Shown: positions 11,051-23,384 of the stretch, one piece after another
Position numbering within the stretch: the stretch's first letter is position 1
Layout of the letters: the number at the start of each line of letters is the position of its first letter
DNA from: Gnetum montanum
Lineage: Eukaryota; Streptophyta; Gnetopsida; Gnetales; Gnetaceae
Length of the DNA stretch: 64,000 nt
Direction: 5' to 3'
Assembly (NCBI GenBank): GCA_015680685.1
Contig: MNCI01010784.1
Coordinates: forward strand, 31,756-95,755
Notes under the pieces: generated by a model
Database searches by the model: none
What the model was told of the DNA's origin: nothing
The model's input: only the letters and a program-made list of their open reading frames with translations
Position numbers and translations under genes: made by a program

Positions 11051-12205
11051 AGTTTTCAGTTTATTTTCACATTTTGGTGATTTTTTGCAATTTGATTAGA
11101 TGCACATTTTGATCAATGTTTTACAACAAAATTTTTTATAAGTCATTAATAAATAAGTAATTTTAAAATTTAGTAGCATTAAATGCAAGTAGGATATGAT
11201 GCAAACTATAGTATGCTGAAAATTAAAATGCTTTTTTAACCTGAAATCACATTGTATGAGTAATTGGGACCATTTAAGATATTCCTATTTCAACTATTAA
11301 AGAATTTAGTAGTCCAAAATGAAAAATAAATAATAATAATAATAATAATAAAGAAAATACATCTAATTGGCAAACTGTAAGAAAACAGATTTTGAAAATG
11401 CTAGCAGCAAAACTAATTGGAGATTAAATGGCTAATGAAGTAAATCCCAAGAGATTAAAGTGACAATGGAGTAAAGCATAAATGCTACATGGATAATCTG
11501 AAAGAGTTGCTGAAATATTACAAAGCTACAAATAGAAAAACTTTTGATGGAATAAAATATTGATTATCTGAAAAGGGTAATTGAGACACTTAGCTTTGTA
11601 AAGAGCTTCTAATGCTTTCATTCAAATTGACAGCTTCTTGCATGAGCTTGCATGCCAGTAGTCTTTCAGCAACTCTCTATATTTAGCCCTCTATTCCTCC
11701 AACAATTATTGGTCTACCACCTAGGAAAAATGAGCTACATTCAAGGGAATAAAAGGTTCTAACTCGTCAAGAAAATCAAGGAACACAAGATAGAAATTAG
11801 ACAGAGAATGAAAATTAAAATTAGATGAACTCCTTGCTAGGATCTTCTTCCAGGAACTTTGTCACATCATAAACCTTGCCATGGATGACAACTGGCAATC
11901 ATTCTTGGTTTTGGGATTGGAAACGTCAATGACTCTGCAACCCAATCTTCGCAATCCAACGGACACTCATATATCTTAAGAGTGAAATAAATTGCAATTT
12001 GGCTGAATAATTAACATGGTCGGCATTTTTGGAAACACAAACATTAAAATGATATATCTAATATCTAAAATATGAATACTAATAACAAAATGTTGATAAA
12101 TATTTTAGTATTTAAGATGTTTGTTATATTTATTTTTTAAAGTTTGTTTAAAGTAACTTTAGTAATAGGTTAAGTTGTTATATCTATTTTAGGTTTTTTC
12201 TTGTA
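11051..12205. other. Non-coding flank left of the Tat element
   Basis: AT-rich sequence with an (AAT)n microsatellite at 11328-11350 and one gene fragment (cytochrome b5, separate entry). From about 12100 to 12205 the sequence is one copy of a repeat (GTTTGTTTA..AGTAATAGGTTA) whose other copies lie beyond the Tat element at 30530-30700. Confidence 0.5.
11821..11910 (-). pseudogene. Cytochrome b5 gene fragment
   Basis: The minus strand reads VIHGKVYDVTKFLEEDP, matching the conserved region just before the haem-ligating HPGG of cytochrome b5 proteins (small ER- or mitochondria-anchored electron carriers). The preceding residues fit the usual D-C-W-L-V context only after a one-base frameshift, and the sequence diverges exactly at HPGG, so no haem pocket exists. 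About 27 codons survive. Likely a captured or decayed exon; a real gene is excluded. Confidence 0.55.
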
Positions 12206-12210
12206 ATAGG

Positions 12211-13951
12211 TGAAACACCCTAAAAGAAAATGTGGGGTCATCCTGGCTCCACTAGGCTCTTGTAGTCCACACAAGCATCACGACAGTCCATTGAGGAAAG
12301 AACGTTCTAAGTCCAAGATGGCCAGTTCGTCAAATTTTCTACTTTAGGCACGGGCGAGTTCAGTACCAACTCGTCCACCTACCAAAGTAGTCTGAACAGT
12401 CGGCAACCTGCTCAAAAACAGTGTCCAGAATTAGCGAGAATAGCCTAGATTTATGGGAAAAGCAGTTCAGCAAATTTGCTAAGTCACAAGGCCTGCTACC
12501 CTACAATGTGTAGCATGGCAAGCCCCAGAAAACAATGGTGGAACAAGATGTTACGCTACGCGATCACATATAGCGTAGCATAGCAAAAACATCAACTCCC
12601 TCACCCAATATCGAGCCCTGTAGTGGTGTCTCTTTTCGCTAGGAAGCGGTGAACCATGTTTGCTGCTACGCTACGCTGAGCTACATGGCGCAACAAGGCA
12701 TAACAATCCTGCAAAAAGGGATGGAAGGCGATTCGGAGGGCAAAATCAGCAAAGTCCACAAAACTTATGGTAGAATAGGTTAAAAATCAACAAAACTATC
12801 GCAGTCGCTACGTTACGCTATGTAGCGTAGCATCATGTAGCAAGTATCTGACATACGGCAAGACACATGGCAAGGTGCCATGCCACGATAAGCAAGCCAC
12901 GTCACAAGACAGTGTGACGGGTAGGTGGAAATGCAATATCAATGCACTCCACCTCAATCGAGCTATTGGCACACGCCTCTAGGAGCTGGCGGCATGATCA
13001 CGATGTAGTAGGATCACAGTTATTGCTTGCATCGCAACATTCTGGCAATCCCAATGGTTAAATATGGCTCAAGTAGCACCAGCAAGGAAGCGGAGGTCTA
13101 CGACACATAATATTCAAACGGTCACCTTTTCCTACCTTTCGCCCTATAAATAGACCGTCAAATAGCACACAAAAAAAATCCCAAGCCGGCCCACAAAAGA
13201 AACAAAAAAAGAAAAAATACCTACGATCTTACATGAAGGAAAAGAAAAGGGGAGGCCAGGAATCTATAAAAGGAACCTCTCTTGGCCGATGAAAATCCCG
13301 GGGCCTCATCCTACCACCTTGGCAGGATCTCGCCCATATTGTATATACGTGATGTCTATGCCCAAGTGCACAGCTCTTTTTCTTGTTTCTCGGCGTGCTT
13401 TGGTCACTCTTGGGACTTTCTACACCTTGTCATGTTGTGCAGCCGACTGTGCCACTCCCTGACCGAAAAGATTTATAGCTCCGAAGCAGTGCATGTTCCT
13501 AACTGTATCTTATATTACTTCTTATTTACTATCTGGCTTCCTTGTATTATTTTCTATTTTTTTGTTTACTTTCAAGCATTGTCTCATATCATTGTTGTGC
13601 TTACGTTAATTTACTATTTCTCATTATCATTGCATTTTTAGTCCCTTTCTTTTCCCGCTACAAGCACCATCCCACAACTCGTACAATTGATAGCACCATC
13701 CCGCAACTCGTACAATTTATAGCACCATCCCGTAACTCGTACAGTTTATAGCACCATCCCACAACTCATAAATTTTATAGTGCAAAAGGCTATATTGACG
13801 CTGACGTAAGTCCCTATCTGATCAACTAGACCATTTAGGGCACCCCGTGTTTACATACATCCAGCATCGTCCTCCCGTGGGCACGGGGTTGGAACTATTA
13901 TGTCCACTGACCTTGGCGTTATTCCAGCCACCGATGTTTTCGGTCGCTACA
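12211..13951 (+). repeat. 5' LTR of the Tat element
   Basis: 1741 bp, TG...CA ends. U3 carries several imperfect palindromes built from TACGCTA/TAGCGTA (around 12490, 12551, 12663 and 12809). TATAAATAG at ~13146 (GCCCTATAAATAGACC) is a clear TATA box. Near the 3' end (13661-13790) there are four copies of a 29-bp unit, more than in the right LTR. Confidence 0.9.
13661..13790 (+). repeat. 29-bp tandem repeat in the LTR
   Basis: The word CACCATCCC recurs at 13665, 13694, 13723 and 13752, exactly 29 bases apart, in units reading ATAGCACCATCCCGCAACTC plus GTACAATTT. The homologous stretch of the right LTR (30240-30305) has only two full units and a partial one. Confidence 0.85.
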
Positions 13952-13957
13952 GTTTTC

Positions 13958-13976
13958 TGGCGCTAGAAGGAGGGTC
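13958..13976 (+). other. Primer binding site of the Tat element
   Basis: Six bases after the 5' LTR, TGGCGCTAGAAGGAGGGTC begins with the TGG complement of a tRNA CCA end. It is not the tRNA-Asp site of family A. I cannot name the tRNA with confidence. Similar words follow LTR ends at 34287 and 37479. Confidence 0.6.
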
Positions 13977-14029
13977 TTTTGGTGCCTTTTCCATGTGTCA
14001 CAGTAGTTCTCTAAGCCTTCTACACCTTG

Positions 14030-14690
14030 ATACACATGAGCGTAGATGTGACACCCTCTTGTGGCTGTTTGTGCTCTATGTGGCGCATATCGGTCACCCT
14101 GACGGTTCCTCCGGAGCCCCATAGAACACAAGGCCTCTGGTCGCCGGTCAACTAGCTCACTCTATGATCATCTTGCATGCGTGCTACACCCTGGCTCATG
14201 TGGTGTAAATCGATCACCTGGACGGTCCCTCTGAGACCCTGCGAGACATAAAACCTGCCTGATTTCTAGTTAACTTGCCCATCCTGCAGTTGTCTCACTT
14301 GTGTTCTGTGCCTCCTCCTGTGTAGCACAGAACGGTCGCCTTGATAGTCCCTTTGGGATCCCACGAGACACAAAATTTACCTAGTTGCTAGTTAATTTGC
14401 TCATCACCCCGACTTGCATTAGCACAGACTCGACACCCTTTGTGGTTGTTTGTGCATCGTGGGTGTAGATCGATCACCTCGACGGTTCCTCTGGAACCCT
14501 ATAAGACAATAGGCCCTCGAACTACGGTTTAACTCGCTCCTTTTACAGTAGTCCCACATGCATCCTGTGCCCTAGTGAACACAAGTGAAAGCGTGATACC
14601 CTTTGAGGTTATTTCCGCCTAGTGTGGCGCAGATCGGTCGCCTCGATGGTCCCTTCGGGATCCTGCAAGACGAAAAGCTACCTATTTTTG
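14030..14690 (+). repeat. Five-copy hairpin repeat in the retrotransposon leader
   Basis: Between primer site and gag the motif (GATCGGTC)(G/A)CCTCGACGG followed by a short hairpin and GAGACA occurs five times, with hairpins at 14104, 14224, 14346, 14484 and 14648 (spacing about 120-165 bp). Stem pairs are GGTTCC/GGAGCC, GGTCCC/GAGACC, GTCCC/GGGAT, GGTTCC/GGAACC and GGTCCC/GGGATC around three-base loops. Changes on one arm tend to be matched on the other. It lies in the untranslated leader, where RNA packaging or translation signals would be expected; its function is unknown. Confidence 0.7.
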
Positions 14691-14775
14691 TTTTATTTAA
14701 TCCTTCTGTCCTTTCATATTTTCTAGAATTTTCACATAATCTTCCTAGAATTTTCACATAATCACTTTCTTAACG

Positions 14776-17700
14776 ATGACTTCTGCCACCACCGCTGCCG
14801 ATATCTCCAACATGGAGGTGCCCTTCGCAGCCTGGGGCACTACTGGTGCTGAACGATGGTTGAATCCAACATTAGAAGCACGCCGGTCTCTCAGGATTCA
14901 AAATCAAGGACCTGAGGGCCTGGTGCAACAATACGAGCATTACAATTCCCTTTGCACGAAAGTGTAGGCTAACCTGCCCTTAGATTTGCACGAACTCGAA
15001 GAAAAACGTAGCTTCGAGTTCGCTTACTGCAATGGCGAGGAATTCGTCCATAATCGAGGCATTTCCCCGCCTCTGACACAAGTGAACCAAAGGTTGCTAG
15101 ATCAATTAATTCAGTTGGCAAAGCTCAGAGAGCAACAAGACGTGGGATCCAACTAGGAGGACGCCTTTCAGGATGGGCAAGAGGAACTCAATTCTCAATC
15201 TGACGAGGGAGGCCCAGCCAACCCCATTCCTATCCCGCCTACCCAATCCTTCTAGGTCAACTTGCTGCCTGCCGCCACCCCCTTCGCCATCATGTCTACG
15301 CTTCAGCAATCTGCAATTGCAACTACAGTGGGTAGCCATGCTACGTTCCCAACACCTCATCATCCCTATCGCCCGGTTGCATCCGCAGCAACTATGCCAC
15401 CGCAAGCCATTTATCAGCACACTACCGCAACACGCAACATACCTATCGTGGCTACTCTACCGCATGTCCACACTGTACCTACTCTACAACCACACCTAGC
15501 TCCCATACCAATTCTGCCACATGTGACCTTCCAACCCACTATGGTAGGCCCAGGCATATCCACATGGTCGCCTCCATTTGCTTCTTCGTCCATTCCGCAA
15601 TCATCGCATATGTCTCATTACACTCACCCTCAAGTCTACTCAACCCCCCAAATGGCACAACCTGGCACTGCCCCATGGGGGGTCCTGCCGGTGACTCAAA
15701 CAGCTTAGTCGGTAGCTTATCCCGCTATCACTACTCTAATGATACCATCCTCTAGATGGTGGACAACGCAAACAACACCTTTGGTAGGGGTAGCCTCAAC
15801 AACACAACCGATAAGTCAAATTGCCACGGTTACCATGCCACCTGTGGGGGTTGCTTCTGCAATCCCTCAATCATCTACGACATCCCCGGGTCTGGACCAA
15901 GCATTTCAACTTAATCAAACCCTAATCGAGGAAGTAAAACTCCTTAAAGTTGTTGGGTTTGATACGGTACGAGTCGTGGACTTTTACCAAGATGACCCCG
16001 TTAACCCCACAATACCTGCCTTGATACTACCACCTGGGATGTCCCTCCTGCAGTTCACGAAGTACGATGGAGAAGGAGATCCCAATACACATCTCATCAC
16101 TTTTCGGTTAGAGTCTTTGTTGTTGCAACAATGGCCGCATACGATCATTCACATTTTCGCCATGTCCCTAGCTGGGAAAGCCCTAGATTGGTATCCCACG
16201 TTGCCACGTTCATCTATTTCGACTTTGGAAGAACTCTTGACCTAGTTTGTGACACGCTTCAAGTATAACTTGAAGCCAGAAACCACATTAGATCAGTTGA
16301 TGAGCATGAAGCAAGACCCAGTAGAACTAGTTCAAAAATTCATCCAACGATGGAGTGCAACCCTTAATGAAATCCGTGAACCTATCATAGAGGCTCATTT
16401 GTTAGCTGTCTTTAAGGGTGTAGTGAATGACTTCATCAAGTCAAAACTATATTACCTTGCTCCACGCTCACTTAGTCAAGCTTTCGCTCAAACAAAAAGC
16501 ATACAAGACGTAGCTGAAGCAAGTAAAGACCTAGCTTATGTCACTTATAGGAACATTTTTACAAAGAAAGACAAAGGCAAGGCCCCAACAACCATGGCAG
16601 CCATTGTGGCAGCTGAGGCTAAGCCTAAACATAGCAACAATGGAAACAAAAATACAAAGAAACCAGCTGTGCCTGCAGCCGATTCAGGGCCTAAGCCTGG
16701 CCAAGCATTACAACCTACAGCCCCCGCATCTGACACATCTGCATACACTAAACCTAATTTCAAACGTAAAGATCGTTCAAAATATACTCTGCTACCCCTT
16801 AAACCTTTAGAACTCCTGAAGCAACTATTGGCAGGAGGGTACCTTTAACACAAGCGGATGTCAAAAGAAGCAAACATGAGACATCAACGCTACTACGAGC
16901 TCCTTAGAAGCCCCTCTTTAGCCCTGCCCAACAAACCTCCAGTCCCTAAAGGTTTTAGGCTGGACAATTTTTGCGACTACCATCAATTATGCAGTCATAC
17001 CACAGATTATTGTCTATCATTGCAAGATGACATCCAAAGATTGATTGACCTAGGGCATCTAGTGCTAGATGAAGGTAGCCCAGTACATCCTAAAAACCAA
17101 TCCATGTACGTCTATACCGATCCACTTAATGCCAACAATGCTGGTTACGTGATCAATGCCATCGGTATTGACAATGATCCCACGCCATCCTTCCAACCAT
17201 TTATGATTCGTGTGCCCCAGCGTAGCATGCCCATGCCACCAATGGCCAATCCAAGCCCACAGTCGCCCTTCATCCTGAAAGTCCCACCACGAACATTTGC
17301 CTCTACACCACCCATTGGTGGGGCTGTGCAACCCCATCCGCTAACACCTCTAGCCCCATTTGTCATTAGAACACTGGCATCTATGATAGCCTCCATCCTG
17401 CATAGTGACAAATAGCTTCCTCACCCTACGACGCGAGAAGCCTACGCAATAGGTGAGGTGTTGAAAAAGAACAATGTCAAAAGCATCTCGAAAACTACGT
17501 GTTTGCCCTCTAAATTCACACCTTTGTCACCTTCAACGAAGATCGATGAAAGCACAAAACTTATTACATCCTATTACCAAAAATTTGAACCTACGTCTTG
17601 GGCCATCTCCCCTCAGGAGATTCGTCTCCTAGGATGAATCGAGGAGGAGAGTGTCAAGCAGGCAAACGGGCAAAACTTCTTGAACACCCTAACCTAGGTT

Positions 17701-18568
17701 GGGCAAATCCTAAAGCAAAAAAATACCATGTTAAGCCTATACGACTTAGTCATGGCATCCGTCTCTCATCGTGAGGCACTAGTCCGCGTATTAACAGCAA
17801 TCTCGGTCGATAAAAACATGCCGACAGATGAGAAAATGATCCACTCAGTCATACTCCCCTCTGCACCCATGGAGTCTGCACCTCCACTAACTTTCAGCAA
17901 CAAAGCCCTTATGGAAGATCCCAAAAAGGTCCAAGTGACTACTGTGCCTCTCTTCATCATAATTTGGGTTAGTCAATACCGAATCCGAAGGGTGCATGTT
18001 GACGATGGGGCAGCCACAAATGTCATCTCTTTGCCTATCATAGAGAAACTGGGCTTGGTCGACCAGATCAAACCAACAGTGACGGCATGCCTGTGGTCCT
18101 TCAACGGGGCATGTGTCCTAGTAAAAGGCACAGTTCACATAAACTTCATAGCGAGGAACGAGCTCCCCATGGATGCAACATTCGTTGTAGTCAAAGAAAT
18201 GCCCGGATTTAACCTAATCTTGGGAAGATTGTGGTTAGCACAACTCGGGGTAGTTTCCTTGCCTATACACCAGGAAATTCACTTACCATACGAGGGAAGA
18301 GAGGTAATAATCCATGGTGACGGGGTGGTAACGCAAGCAATTAGTAACCTAAATGCAAAGCAAGGTTCAGAGGTTACAACCTCTAAAGATGAAGTGCCTG
18401 TTCATGCACGTACCAACCATACAACGGAGGGATCGACCCAATGAAGCAATCCCCAGGTAGAAAGCATCTAGGTGGAGTTGCCCTTTCAAGTGGAGGATAG
18501 TGGTACGAGTGAGGGCCCTGGCAAAATGGCTCGACCTTATGTCCCTGTCAACCCACTAAAGGTTAGGA
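14776..18568 (+). pseudogene. Gag-protease of the Tat element, one frame with nonsense codons
   Basis: One reading frame runs from ATG 14776 to ~18568, broken only by TAG, TGA and TAA codons (for example at 14965, 15706, 16243, 16846, 17413, 17635, 17695, 18442). A Pro/Thr/Ala-rich N-terminal part is followed by the retrotransposon Gag core (FTKYDGEGDPNTHLITF at ~16057, ALDWYPTLP, then FVTRFKYNLKP). A Cys/His segment CDYHQLCSHTTDYC (~16975) matches the Tat-type Gag C-terminus. The retropepsin (17990-18300) has catalytic VDDGAATNVIS at ~17998 and FNLILGRLWL. It would build particles and process Gag. The nonsense codons inactivate it, yet no frameshift is seen. Confidence 0.8.
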
Positions 18569-18835
18569 GATAGCTACGCATAGCATAGCAGCCTTGTAAC
18601 CTCTCACCCGGTCACCATCCTCGTATATTCATTTTCTACTAAGCCCGCTAGGATGTCATCTTTTTGGCATAATACACAAATGGCCTGAAATGACCTAAAA
18701 CTAACAAACGGCCCAAAATGGCCTAAAACTAACAAACAGCCTGAAATGGCCTAAAATTAGCATCCCAGAGTGCAAAGACTTCACATAACACATATAATAA
18801 CATGAAACAGGTTTTCCTTTTTGGAATTTTCACAT

Positions 18836-18841
18836 TTTATT
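18836..18841 (-). terminator. Poly(A) signal of the antisense gene
   Basis: On the minus strand AATAAA (within TTGAATAAAATG) lies about 90 bases beyond the stop codon at 18932, in an AT-rich context after a CT/T-rich stretch. Position and orientation fit the 3' end of the minus-strand gene. Confidence 0.5.
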
Positions 18842-18931
18842 CAAATTTTTTACCTATTGGCGGTGTCTATAAACTCTTCCAACACAAAAAAAAAAGAGAA
18901 AAAGAGAGAGGGGAGATCCACCCTCGTGCTC

Positions 18932-21900
18932 TCACAAGCTATCCCTGTTTGCATCGCCTTCGCCGTTTGTCTCTACCGCATTCACTTGCACATCGTCTGC
19001 TCCCATATTGCCCCCTGCCGACACCTCATTCCTTCCCTCCACGGCCCTCACATCCTTGTTAAGAGCCTGCATCCTGAAGAGTAAAGTAGTTAGCAGGGGC
19101 AACAAATGCGATAAATGACAACTGTAGCAGAGCATCAAAGTGACTAACCTAAGGGGAGCTCATGTCCATCATAGGGGGTATCTGGTCTAGACTAAGCCTA
19201 AGACGACGTTCAATCTCCTCCATCGAGATATTCACCCAAGATGTGTCGTTAAGTTGAGCATTCGCAGCAGTAACTTTCTCCTTTTCCAAAATTTTCCATC
19301 TTCGGGTTCCCAGGGAAAGGGAGGTGGTGGCGGTCTCCCCTATAGGAAGGGTCACCCCCAAATCTAGGAACTCCGTGACCTGCACCTACTCTTTAAACTT
19401 GGCATAAGCCTTAGAAGCACCAATGGCCTTCACAAATGCCTTGTACGAGAATGCCTCCATAGCAGCATCTTTATACAGTCTTCGATGGGTTTCATTTTCT
19501 TGCTTGTATGTATACTTATGATCCCTCTGGGCCTTCCCCCATTCAAAGATCTTGGCACTGATGTCTTTCATATCTTGGCACTTCTGGACTAGCAAATTCA
19601 TTTGCATCTGTTGTTCAACTATTTCACAGGTGGATTCTACGTTCTGACGAATGACGGTCCAAAATTTGGCGTGATCGACCATAGCTCTTAGCAACTCCAC
19701 AAGGTCGGAACTACGATTCATAAGGAAATTGATCCTCGACTTGAGGTTCTCCACCTCTGCAACCAATTCTATCTCTCTCTACTCGCTCCTATGAGCCCGT
19801 TTCCACAACTCCTTGTTGGTACATCTACATTCCCATAGGGAACACATCGAATGCAAAATGCATTTGTAAGCCTCATCAAATATGCGACGAGGTACTTCAG
19901 TCACATCGGGTGAAAGTGTGGGCACCGCGCCAATTTCCATAGGTCGGGCCAGGATCCATTTGAGCTGAGAGGCTGTAGAAAATGTAACAACCATGTCAAC
20001 ATAACATAAATCAATACGTTTAGAGTTGTAGCATAGCAGCACAGCGACTATTAACACTCCTACTCACCTGCACAAGGATCCTCCTGTTGAAGGCATTTGA
20101 TCATGTCATCAACAAGCCCCTAGACAAACGTAAACTTGTTAAGAATTTTAGCCCATGACTCCTTCTGAGGCAGAGAAGGTCCTGGTACATCAACGGTAGC
20201 ACTTGCCACACAATTAAGCATGGAAACAATAACCACGATTAAGCATAACAACAACAGCCACAATAGACTACAGTAGGGTACGTCCAAAACCTAAGCTCAC
20301 CAGTAGTCGGCTGTTGTCTCGCATCATGCTGGTCTAACACAATCGCAGTAGGTTCTGTAGAAGGCCCAGCCAGGTCCGTAAAAACTCTTACTTCGAGCGC
20401 TACGCTTTCCCCTTTAGGAGGGCAGTGTCTTTCTTATGTTGAGAAGACAGCGCTTCGCCCGTAGGAAGAGGCTCCTTGATGACAAGAGTCCCTGCCCCAG
20501 AGACAAGAGCCCTAGTATCCCTAGCCGGGGCCCTCTCTTCCAAAGCCGGGCCCCCCGTGTCTCTATTTGTCACCCCCAGTCTGAGGGCTGACACTTCCTC
20601 GTCACCTTCTTCTTCACCTTCTTCTTCTGCTATTTGCAAAAGGTATACACACAATAAATCGAAGTTCATTAATTCAAAACTGATACCATGCCACAAAGCA
20701 CCACTTAGCTAAGCATGAAACAATTAGCATTCTAAACGCTCACCGATAGGGGGTTGCGTTCATCGCAACTTGAACCATAGTCGTCACTCCTCTTCATGAG
20801 GGCTCTCTGTAGCAGGGGAAGGTCTCTTTCTCCACAACTCCACAGGAACGGCCTCAGCCATAAGATGATCACCCTAGGTCACGTTGCCGAGTATGGCAGG
20901 GGGGTCTCCCCTACGCTGTCCTGGCCACAAGCACTATGAACCATCAAACCTTTAGTCGTTACAGAAAATGAATCCTCGACCACTTCGGGAGGAGCCTAGG
21001 CTTGCATGGTCTGAAAGATCTATCGAATCCACAGCTTGGGGATCTATTCACGATCCAGCTCGGACCAGACCCCATCCTCCTAGACCACTAGGAACTCCGT
21101 AAAGCGCTTTAGACAGCCAATGTAGAAGGTGTAGTGCATGTTAGAACAAGACTCCGTTTGCTCATGGAGCCCCAAAATCTCACCCTGCAAGCCATTACAC
21201 AAGAATTCGGCCCAGTTATAATGGGCCCCTTCCTCCATGACTTCCCGCATGACCCAAGCCTGCCTAAGTCCCAAGACCTTTCCTTGGGTGAGCAATTGAG
21301 GGAATGCACGAGTACAAAAGATCGGGTATATCCCCATGGCAAGGCCGTCCTTAAGCTTTTCCATAGGGAACCCTTTCTGCTGCTTGGTGAGCCTCAACCA
21401 CTCCTCAATATGCTGCTTATGGAGGGTCAACTCCTGCTTACCCTTTGACATCACATCGGCACCATCATTCGGAATGCTGAAAAAATCTGCGAATAGCTGG
21501 TCATTGATGTCAATGACCACCCGCACACCCTGCACGTATGTGTGAAAGTGACTCACCTACCCAGAAAAGGAGTTGACCAGGGAAAGCATCTCAGCAGCAG
21601 GAACACCCAGATTCGGTGCCATAAACAAATCCATAAGCTCGGCCATCTGAATCCTTTTGAGCAAGGGGCCTAGAGCCCCTTATTCTAACTAGCTCTAGCT
21701 TGCGGATACCTCATCATATTTGAAGTAGATGTTTCCCCTTTACCCTTTGGCAATCACCACCATCACTTCGCGGGCTTCTTTGCTCCTACAGCAATGATCA
21801 CAAAACACTGTAAAAAAAAAGAAAAAAAATGATACGAACTTGTTAACCCACCAGGTCTATACGGTGAGGGGAATAGTAGGAGTTCAGCTACTAAGACTGC

Positions 21901-23237
21901 TTTGAGCGTAGCTTGCTTAAAAGGTCCCCTCCACTCCTTGTCCAGCCAGCCCCTCGTCCTGAAATTACTATAGAAAGAGGCGAGTGTGCGTAAGAGAGGA
22001 CGGTACCCTTCCCCGCAAAGAGCAATCATGCCCGCTCACAAGCTCTTGGCAGAGGCAAATTCCTACAGGGCTAGTTGAGCTGTGGCCAATTAATCAAGTT
22101 GATCATGAACCCCATCGTCATTAAGATGAAACCTGATGACAAGTGCATGCCATCAACCCTCGGTCAGACATAGCCAACATCGCACAATAAAATAGAGATG
22201 TAAAACTCACCTGCTAACACAGTAAACAGTCCCTTGTGGGTTCAGAAAATATGTTGCCATGTGGCGTGTGAGGTATAACGTGTTGAAGGGATGGTAGCAC
22301 TGGTATTTTGGCATGTCCCGAATCCAGGCCCTCCTCCCAGCCTGCCTAGAGTCGTGTCGTCGAAAAGATATCTTAGGACGCCCCGATTTGCCCCAAGCAA
22401 AAAGGCCTCTATCATGTCAGATGCCCGCACCTTGTCCGAAGAGGACCAAATCATGAGACTAAACTGGCTGAGGAGGAATTGTAGGAAGTCTCATGCCCTG
22501 TCTCTAAACCAAACCGCTTGACCTCCCAAACATATCGAAGGAGGGGGAACGTTGGCCATAGGCCCGCCTACGTGACACAAGACTCCTTCCAGATCCAAAA
22601 CCACCAATCTAGATCTTGGCCCTACCCTGCATAACGGAAACAGCAGACAATGACATCAATCATGAACATACTACATGCATGATGTAGCAACGCCTAGCCG
22701 ATCATAAGTAAAGCATAGCATGATCCCTGTTCATCATAGCACAACAAAGATGCAGAAGCCTAGTGTAACAAGAACATGCAAGTAAATGGGCATAGCCGTA
22801 AAATAACTAATAGCAGACCCAAACAAAACATGCACCGACGTCACACTTAACTAAACCCCCTCCCAAAGGTTTCACGGTCCAATAGCCTAAAGGGTCTTGG
22901 CCCCGTAACCGCAACAACCATTGTGGTATTAACTACCTTACACATCACCACAATGAGACCCTTGCACGATAGAGATGACCGAAAGAAAGCAAGACCATGA
23001 CAACACCAAAGCCAAAATAACGCAACCACAGAAAATACCAGTACCAAAATAAATGAGACATAAAATCAGAATGGAAGAGGGTAGAAGATGCAAAGGAAAA
23101 GGAAAGGGAAAGACATATAAAACTCACTGGGTCAATGATGTTTCCTCCCGCGCTGGAATGCTTGCCCGCGGCCCACGTCTCAAAGCCTTCTAGGCCTCCT
23201 CGACTTTCCCGAGCACCAACTGAGTCTTGGGAGCCAT
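18932..23237 (-). pseudogene. Antisense multi-exon gene inside the Tat element, FCP1/NIF-like start
   Basis: Proposed exons on the minus strand: 23237-23128, 22626-22211, 22132-21848, 21785-20744, 20626-20301, ~20201-20068, 19972-19149, 19073-18932. Donors read GTGAGT, GTGAGC, GTTAAC or GTTAGT and acceptors end in AG. Codon phase is kept across introns 1-4 and 6; exon 6's start and the last junction are uncertain. Exon 2 reads LVVLDLEGVLC, VWFRDRA, DFLQFLLSQF and MIWSSSDKVRASDMIEAFL, the pattern of FCP1/NIF HAD phosphatases, with the second Asp of DxD replaced by Glu. Exon 3 (FYSNFRTRGWLDKEWRGPF) and exon 4 (SHFHTYVQGVRVVIDIND) are not recognised. Exon 5 opens with an acidic run, and exon 7 is long, helical and charged. 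Over a dozen in-frame TAG/TAA/TGA codons and about three frameshifts (exons 2, 4, 5) make this copy a pseudogene of a ~1,090-residue protein. Captured host gene or element accessory gene are both possible. Confidence 0.65.
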
Positions 23238-23384
23238 AGTCCTGCTAGCATATTTACAACCTTTGTAGAAATTCACCTTCATATGGATTGACATAGTGAC
23301 TCCATGCTCCAAAATCGCCGAAGTGCTCCGATAAGGATTATGCCCTCCTAAAGCAAAAACAGCGAAATTACTAGGATTCGACCC

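Noticed and set aside
13661-13790. CRISPR-like array (four 29-bp units)
   Set aside because: The units are directly adjacent with no spacers and lie inside a plant retrotransposon LTR.
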